The notes under the pieces are model-generated. The model saw only the letters and a program-made list of their open reading frames with translations, was not told the origin of the DNA and made no database searches. Shown here piece after piece: positions 57,120 through 64,000 of a stretch of DNA of 64,000 nucleotides. Numbering within the stretch: position 1 is the stretch's first letter; every line of letters begins with the position of its first letter. A program made the translations under genes and the position numbers. This DNA is from Owenia fusiformis (lineage: Eukaryota; Annelida; Polychaeta; Sabellida; Oweniidae), in contig CAIIXF020000004.1 of assembly GCA_903813345.2 (NCBI GenBank), positions 4,113,525-4,177,524 on the forward strand, read 5' to 3'.

Positions 57120-60100
57120 ATGGCGGAGAAGGATGACGGAGGGAAAGGTGGCGCCTCTAAAGTAAGTACAGTCCTTGATTCTATATCCTCAGAATCTGAC
57201 CCATGCTCTCAGGCCTGTAGCCAGTTTTTCCCAAGGGGATTCATATTTAAAAAGATTCCGGGGTGAGGTTCACATTTGACCATTTTGGCCCAAAATCAAT
57301 TGAAAGTTTAATTTTTAATTACCTTGTTCAAAATATATTCCTGGTCTTATTTCAGTTGGACAGCCTCCCCAGAGAGGACTTGGTGAAGTTTGTTAAGAAG
57401 CAGACTGTTATGTTACAGAAGACTAAACAGAAATGTGATGGTAAGCTGCTATAATAAGGGAGGGTGTAAAAATAATGGAACAACAGTAGGAGGTGGGTTT
57501 AATGTTGATCAATCTTGTTTCCTGAAAGGATGGGAAGTTATAATTCATGACGAATTCTCTTAAGAATACCAAGCAATAAGTAAAAAATATTCTTTAGGTT
57601 TTTCTGAAGAACTTGTATCAGATATAGTGCTGTTGAATCATAAAGTTAAAGGCTCCATGTTAAGTTTTGAAGTAAAGTTTGATCATTCAAATATTACTTT
57701 TCATGACTTGAGAAACCATTTTAGACCTTTTTATGTCACCACCAAAAGTGGTGACATGGTGGTGACATATTGTTATGGTCTCCGTTTTTTTGCGACGGCG
57801 TCCGGCGGTTGGAGGTTGGCGTCCGGCGGTTGGCGTCCGGCGGTTGGCGTCCGGCGTCTGTAACAATTTCTTACAACTTCCTATAACTTAACAAATACTG
57901 TTTAGACTGACTTCAATTTTTTTCTAAATCATCTACATGTTCTCAGAAGTTCAAATCTGACTTTAGATTTGACATTTGACCTTCAATGACCTTCTCAAGG
58001 TCAAAAAGGTCTTTTTTCAACTTGCTTCACATTGACTAAATTTTTTTCAAAATCATCTACATGTTCTCAGAAATTCAAATCTGACTTTCGATTTGACTTT
58101 AGATTTGACATTTGACCTTCAAATCTGACTTTAGATTTGACATTTGACCTTCAATGACCTTCTCAAGGTCAAAAAAGGTCAAAAAGGTCTGTTTTCAACT
58201 TGCTTCAAATTGACTAAATTTTTTTTTCAAAATCATCTACGTGTTCTCAGAAATTCAAATCTGACTTTAGATTTGACTTAAGATTTGACATTTGACCTTC
58301 AATGACCTTCTCAAAGTCAAAAAAGGTCAAAAAGGTCTTTTTTCAACTTGCTTCAAATTGACTAAAAAAATTTTCAAAATCATCTACATGTTCTCAGAAA
58401 TTCAAATCTGACTTAAGATTTGACATTTGACCTTCAATGAACTTCTCAAGGTCAAAAAAGGTCAAAAAGGTCTGTTTTCAACTTGCTTCAAAATGACTAA
58501 ATTTTTTTTTCAAAATCATCTACGTGTTCTCAGAAATTCAAATCTGTCTTTAGATTTGACTTAAGATTTGACATTTGACCTTCAATGACCTTCTCAAAGT
58601 CAAAAAAGGTTAAAAAGGTATTTTTTCAACTTGCTTCAAATTGACTAATTTTTTTTTCAAAATCATCTACATGTTCTCAGAAATTCAAATCTGACTTTAG
58701 ATTTGACATTTGACCTTCAATGACCTTCTCAAGGTCAAAAAGGTCTGTTTTCAATATGCTTCAAATTGACTATAATATTTTTTAAAAATCATCTACGTGT
58801 TCTCAGAAATTCAAATCTGACTCTAGATTTGACTTAAGATTTGACATTTGACCTTCAATGACCTTCTCAAAGTCAAAAAAGGTCAAAAAGGTATTTTTTC
58901 AACTTGCTTCAAATTGACTAAATCAGAAATTCAAATCTGACTTTAGATTTGACATTTGACCTTCAAATCTGACTTTAGATTTGACATTTGACCTTCAATG
59001 ACCTTCTCAATGTCAAAAAAGGTCAAAAAGGTCTTTTTTCATCTTGCTTCAAATTGACTAATTTTTTTTTTCAAAATCATCTACATGTTCTCAGAAATTC
59101 AAATATGACTTTAGATTTGACTTTGGATTTGACATTTGACCTTCAATGACCTTCTCAAGGTCAAATAAAAAGGTCAAAAAGGTCTTTTTTCAACTTGCTT
59201 CAAATTGACTATTTTTTTTCAAAATCATCTACATGTTCTCAGAAATTCAAATCTGACTTTAGATTTGACATTTGACCTTTAATGACCTTCTCAAGGTCAA
59301 AAAAGGTCAAAAAGGTCTGCTTTCAACTTGCTTCAAATTGACCAAATTTTTTTTTCAAAATCATCTACATCTTTTCAGAAGTTCAAATTTGACTTTTACA
59401 AGTTCTCAGAAGTTCAAATCTGACTTTAGATTTGACCTTTGACCTTCAATGACCTTCTCAAGGTCAAAAAGGTCTTTTTTCAACTTGCTTCAAATTGACT
59501 AATTTTTTTTTCAAAATCATCTACATGTTCTCAGAAGTTCAAATCTGACTTTAGATTTGACATTTGACCTTCAATGACCTTTTCAAGGTCAAAAAGGTCT
59601 TTTTTCAACTTGCTTCAAATTTACTTAATTTTTTTTTCAAAATCATCTATCTACATGTTCTCAGAAGTTCAAATCTGACTTTACATTTGACATTTGACCT
59701 TCAATGACCTTCTCAATGTCAAAAAAAGTCAAAGAGGTATTTTTTCAACTTGCTTCAAATTGACGAATTTTTTTTTCAAAATCATCTACATGTTCTAAGA
59801 AGTTCAAATCAAACCTTCTTAAGGTCAAAAGGTATTTTCCAACTTGCTTTAAATTGACCAAATTGTTTTAGGTGGTGACATTTTGTCATGTTAATGCCTT
59901 GTTTGAAAAGTATGACGTTCACAATTAACTGTGAAAATCTTATCGTATGAACCACCACACAGTAACAGGACAGTAAAATAAAGCATGCATCTAAGGTCAC
60001 GGTGTGTTAAACCACCTTGGAACTTGAAGATGTCCAATGACAGCATTATTTTTAGCTTGAAACCATCTTGCTTGTAATGTCACCAGACCTTTAATTTTCA

Positions 60101-63100
60101 TTCATAGCTTTGGTATATTTTCTCCATCCCCCAAATACAGGGCTCCAAACACAAGAATGTGGACTTTTTCACATTATAAGTTTTTCTGTTTGAACCAATG
60201 AAAGTAATAAAACACAAATGTGTCTAATGAGTGTTCTATTATATTTATTTCAGAGTTGACAAAAAAAGTCGCTGAACTCGAATGTAAGCCAGAAACATCT
60301 GATGGGGACAGTGAAGCTAAAATAAAGGTAATAGATTAACACGTTTTTTTCTGAACATGCACATTTTATATCAGAAAACATGAGGAAGCAGGAAATTAAA
60401 CCAATGGAGCCAATCTTCACAAAACAAATCTATAGTTGTCCAATATCTCTCTGCTGCCAGACACCATTCTCCAATCACAGGGCTTCAAAATCAAGAATAT
60501 ATTTTTTCTTTTTACCCTCTGCAATAACCAGTTAGCATTTCCCCCATTAAGAACTCGGAATCTGATTGGCTGTCGCAACACTGCGACAGAAATCATGTAT
60601 AAGCCATTGCGCATAATAAGATCACATGATTCAGTTTAAAGATTCTCGCAATCTTTATCCAATCAGCGTTTGCGAGTGTGTCGGCTCACGTATAAAAGGC
60701 GAATCCAACTCAAATCCATGCAGGGGTGTATGAGGTACTCGAATAGGAAAGAGCTCGTGAAATCTGAATTTAAATGCACATGGTCAATGTTTACACATGT
60801 TTTGAGTTATTGAAGAAAATGTGATATGGGTGTTGTTCCGAATTTGAAGTCATTGCTGGAAAATATGATTTTAATATATGAAATTATATCTATATAAATA
60901 CAGCACTAAAAATAACAGTACACATGAAGTACATGTATGATGTTCAGAAATGTTTGAAACCCTTACGGAAAATTCTGTCTGCATTTTGTCACCATTGCTC
61001 TTTCTTCCCGCATTCTAGTGCTGTTTGAATGAATATATTAATTAATGTATTTCTAACTAAAATATATCACATTTTTTTATAAACCACAAACATTTAGATC
61101 ATAAAAAAATTATTCAATACTTGAGTGAGCACGATATGCAAGGGTTACTAAGTTGACACAGTAAATGACCACTGATATTGTGTTAGTCCATGCACACAGT
61201 GTATTCTGCTAATACACTTTGCTAACACCCCCACTTTCATAGTGAAGTGACTAATTGGTTTATGTTTACGTTTTAATGTGTTTTGGGTTCCTTGTTACAG
61301 CAAGGGGGGCCAGTAAAGTAGACTAACATGTTTGCATGGCAAGTTTTGATCGAATATGTGAGACACTTTAATCGGGTGCTTCCAAGTTGGTTATAGCAGG
61401 GGGAAGAAGGAAGTACGGATTTTGGATACCTGCTTAGGAGGATGCCAGGCACTGTCCTGTTATATCTTCATTTTCCACCATCACATGGGGACAAACAGAA
61501 AATTGAATGACTCAAAAAATGACTGAAAATCCATTTACACCTACTTGAAAATGAGAAAAATCATGGAAATTGGGCATATTTTACCAATTTCATTCTGAAT
61601 TGTGAAAATGAGAATTTGCACCCACTTTAGAAAAAATCTTGCGGAGAACACTGATCTGTTATTTGAGACAAATACTAAGTGCATAATCGATCAAAGTCAA
61701 TAATTGAGCTAAGGTATACATAGGTACTATTTATAGTCTCCTTCATGAATATTTTAATTTATTTGTAAGGATATTATGTAATATGTTTAAGTCATGGATT
61801 GCATAAGGAAAAGGAGACATTGAATTTTGAGAGCTCATTTAGTTGATCTTGTGTGCAGTCATTATACATCTCAATCTTAATAAACCAAAATTGACTGAAA
61901 ATATTTAAAACGGACCTCTGATTTTACTTTAAGAGCAAGAAGGGTTTGTTCCATCCTTCACAAAAAGAGGAACGTTTATATTCTTAATGATTCTTGTACA
62001 TGTCCAAACCTCATACATGGAAGTGAAAAAGTGTTCAATTGAGAGACAAGTTTTTATGGAATATGTCAAATTTATTTAAAGGTTTCACTGTATTTATTTT
62101 TGTTACCAGTGGGTTGTATCAGCATCCTTTGATGGGTAAAACTCATGTATTATTTACAGCAATCGGCCAGATATTACAGGGCATAAGCCAGTATAAAATG
62201 TCCGTCTGCTCATACCTATTTCACACCTTTTCTCTAATTTGATTGAACTGCCTGATTTTCTTGCATTTCTATACAATTTAGAGTATTCACTACTTGCCTG
62301 GGTATTTTATTCCTTGGTGATTTCACTCACTTTTCTCTAGTTTGCATTACAAAACATGCCTAAAATGAGAATTCTCAAATGGGTTTATCGATGGAGATTA
62401 ATTAAAATGGAAGTATCTGGAGATAAATTATGTATCAGAGTTATTCTGATTTAGCAGAGTTTCTCTTAATCTAACTCTTGTGAGAATCACATTGACACGT
62501 GGCTGTGAAATGTGGATTTATTAAGGATTAAAAAATGTCAGATTTTAAATCTTCAATTGTCAGATTGCTGTATTTAAATTGAACTGTCAGACAGCATGCG
62601 TTCAGGCATTAAGACATAAAACGTGTGAAACTTCATTCTATTTATTGATTTTGGTAAATAAATCATGCCTGTAACTGTCAGTGACAGGAATGAGTTAAAA
62701 GTCATATATCAGGGGTTTCACTAGGATTTCTCACAGCAAGCTAAATAAATGAAAACAACAGGCAAAATTAATGGAAACCATAAATCCAACATGGAAAAGT
62801 TGTTAAGTCCTTTAAAACAACAGGCGATTTTGTGAAAACAACCAGTGAAAAGGCCTGTTGCCTGCTGCTAATGAAACCCCTGTATATCAAAATAAATCTC
62901 CTGTTATCTTGGATGAAGGAGTTATAATTCACTCCAAATGAAACAATGCTGCAAATGTTGAAATTTTGATGAAAAAGCAGAAACTTCTCCAAATTGATAA
63001 AATTTAAAAATTTTACATATTTCAAGGAGTTAAACGATGAACTGGAAGAGCTGAGATCAGAGAGAGAAGGAATGTTACAAGCCTATAATGCCACACAAGA

Positions 63101-63131
63101 GGCACAGGAAAAAACTGTTGAACAGATTAAG
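57120..63131 (+). CDS. GCC2: GCC2 (GCC185) trans-Golgi golgin, N-terminal four exons (3' part outside window)
   Basis: Exons 57120-57161, 57356-57440, 60254-60327 and 63027-63131 join in frame (phases 0, 1, 0, 0), giving 102 residues. MAEKDDGGKGGASK leads into LDSLPREDLVKFVKKQ, the conserved N-terminal block of GCC2 (vertebrate proteins have a very similar L-x-x-L-P-[KR]-E-D-L-[IV]-K-F-x-K-K-Q). After it come heptad-rich coiled-coil segments (ELTKKVAELE, ELNDELEELRSEREGM). The full protein is a very long coiled coil ending in a GRIP domain that binds Arl1/Rab GTPases and tethers endosome-derived vesicles at the trans-Golgi; those parts are not in this window. The ATG context aaaATGG is good, and no other start is nearer the conserved block. 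A further acceptor (tttacag) at 63991-63997 may open the next exon at 63998. Introns are long and transposon-filled. Confidence 0.93.
57210..57303 (+). mobile_element. Truncated MITE, GGCCCGTAGCCAG family, in GCC2 intron 1
   Basis: caggcctgtagccag start and ttcacatttgaccattttgg interior; it ends about 50 bp before the exon-2 acceptor. Confidence 0.85.
57733..59881. mobile_element. ~2.15-kb element, ATGTCACCACC ends, ~145-bp internal repeats rich in TCAAGGTCA
   Basis: Ends atgtcaccacc and ggtggtgacat are inverted. The left 150 bp are GC-rich with gcgtccggcggttg repeats. From about 57900 a unit of about 145 bp is repeated some 13 times: aaatcatctacatgttctca, gaaattcaaatctgacttt, gatttgacatttgaccttca, atgaccttctcaaggtcaaa, tttcaacttgcttcaaattg. 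Terminal fragments of the family are at 2118-2434, 14918-15006 and 43028-43138. It occupies most of GCC2 intron 2. Confidence 0.9.
60659..60697 (+). promoter_or_regulatory. Promoter-like CCAAT box and TATA box inside GCC2 intron 2
   Basis: CCAAT (60659-60663, tatccaatcagcg) is followed 28 bp later by TATAAAA (60691-60697, cacgtataaaaggcg), a textbook spacing. No ORF or known RNA gene is evident downstream, so it may be the remnant of a transposon or retrogene promoter, or chance. Confidence 0.35.
61525..61653. mobile_element. Partial MITE, CAGTGATCTCC family, copy 3
   Basis: gaaaatccatttacacctac to gcggagaacactg; left terminus missing. In GCC2 intron 3. Confidence 0.75.
62710..62882. mobile_element. 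173-bp MITE, AGGGGTTTCACTAG family, copy 2
   Basis: caggggtttca and tgaaacccctg are perfect inverse ends. In GCC2 intron 3, about 145 bp before exon 4. Confidence 0.92.
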
Positions 63132-63265
63132 GTACTGATTTTGGCTCATTAGAGAGATTTCACACAATGTTTTTAAAGACCCAAGATTCATAACGCATTC
63201 ACCATATTTATACGATTTGTTCAATTAAAATGGGGTGCGAAACCTCTCTGTTATATTTGGTGATC

Positions 63266-63892
63266 TACAGGTTGTCATGAAAGTATGGGCCAACCCCCGA
63301 GGTAGACATATACCATTGTCTTCATTGTATGTCATATATCAGTTTAAAGCTAATACAAAGTTACATTGATTTGCCAAGTAATATGGTTCAACTCTCAAAT
63401 GAGAAAAAGTTGCAGGCATTTTAATATTTAGTGTTTGACCAAAATTTAGTTCAGTTTTACACCAAATTAACAGTGGATGTGTGTTCTCTTGGTCATGTTA
63501 GATGTGGCAATCCTTTTTGGGTAGGATGGATATTAAGTTGGAAAAGACGACAGTGAGAGTATATACTCCAAGAAAACTCTTCTAAAATGCCTTAAAAGGT
63601 TTTAAGAGGATCACAAAATTCCACACCCCTATTAAAAGGGATTTTAAGGTCATATCTGAAAATAATTCCTACTGTTAACATGGTCAAGAGAGTACATTCT
63701 GACTTTTAGTTTGGTGTAAATTTGAAATTTATTTTGGCCAAACACTAAATTTTGAAATGCCTGTCACTTTTTACATTGGAGAGTTGAACCATCTTGGCAA
63801 ATCTATGTAATTTTTATAAGCTTTAAAATGATATATGACACATACCATGGTATATGTTTGCCGAGGGATGCATACTTTCGGGACACCCTGTA
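63266..63892. mobile_element. 627-bp foldback MITE (TACAGG...CCCTGTA) in GCC2 intron
   Basis: Left tacaggttgtcatgaaagta mirrors right atactttcgggacaccctgt. Pairing continues through gacatataccat, gtcatatatca, taaagct and gatttgcc for about 120 bp, then more loosely (gtttgaccaaaattt / ggccaaacactaa). Confidence 0.92.
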
Positions 63893-64000
63893 TTTATTTT
63901 ATCTGTTATTTTAGCATATTTATGCTGCTAGATTAATCTCTATTTGCTAATTAATTAATCACATTATGCTGATTTTTTAAATGAAATCTGTTTACAGACT

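Overview
This window is nuclear DNA from an animal. Genes are split by GT-AG introns, the sequence is AT-rich, and intergenic and intronic DNA is crowded with minisatellites and short inverted-repeat transposons. The gene content (a TBL1/ebi corepressor, an hnRNP, an Ig-TM-TIR receptor of the interleukin-1-receptor type, a GCC2 golgin) suggests a marine invertebrate, perhaps a non-vertebrate deuterostome such as a hemichordate or echinoderm. That placement is inference; a lophotrochozoan is not excluded.

Layout. 169-2981 (+): last four coding exons of a TBL1XR1/TBL1X orthologue. 11215-17557 (-): complete seven-exon, 310-residue two-RRM, Gly-rich hnRNP. 19462-21330 (-) and 22597-26318 (+): two divergent three-exon paralogues encoding a multi-pass (about 7 TM) membrane protein I cannot name. 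26346-28230: a 1.9 kb foldback transposon just after the second paralogue. 28340-30545: a 39-bp repeat field invaded by a 5'-truncated LINE. 32932-43331 (-): complete eight-exon Ig-Ig-TM-TIR receptor with an acidic, repeat-containing tail. 44402-44470: a degenerate tRNA-like Pol III promoter. 46300-53700: three tandem copies of a roughly 2.15 kb unit with two later insertions. 57120-63131 (+): first four coding exons of GCC2, running off the window.

The genes have unrelated jobs (transcriptional corepression, RNA binding, immune-type signalling, Golgi tethering) and do not form a pathway. What recurs is the behaviour of the non-coding DNA. In several independent introns a tandem array lies directly against a splice site and its unit contains a copy of that splice site, often with adjoining exon bases. 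All three complete or partial TBL1XR1 introns that precede an exon at 169, 1457 or 2435, two hnRNP introns, and the homologous intron 2 of both membrane-protein paralogues show this. In TBL1XR1 the unit is 39 bp (13 codons), and three decoy acceptors would add 13, 26 or 39 residues in frame. I consider this the most interesting pattern here. Next are the foldback element with iterated GTCACCGTACAG sites, a 2.1 kb element rich in TCAAGGTCA nuclear-receptor-type sites inside GCC2, and the unnamed 7-TM pair.

All exon boundaries were read by eye from reading frame, GT-AG sites and family knowledge. No alignment, transcript or database search was run.
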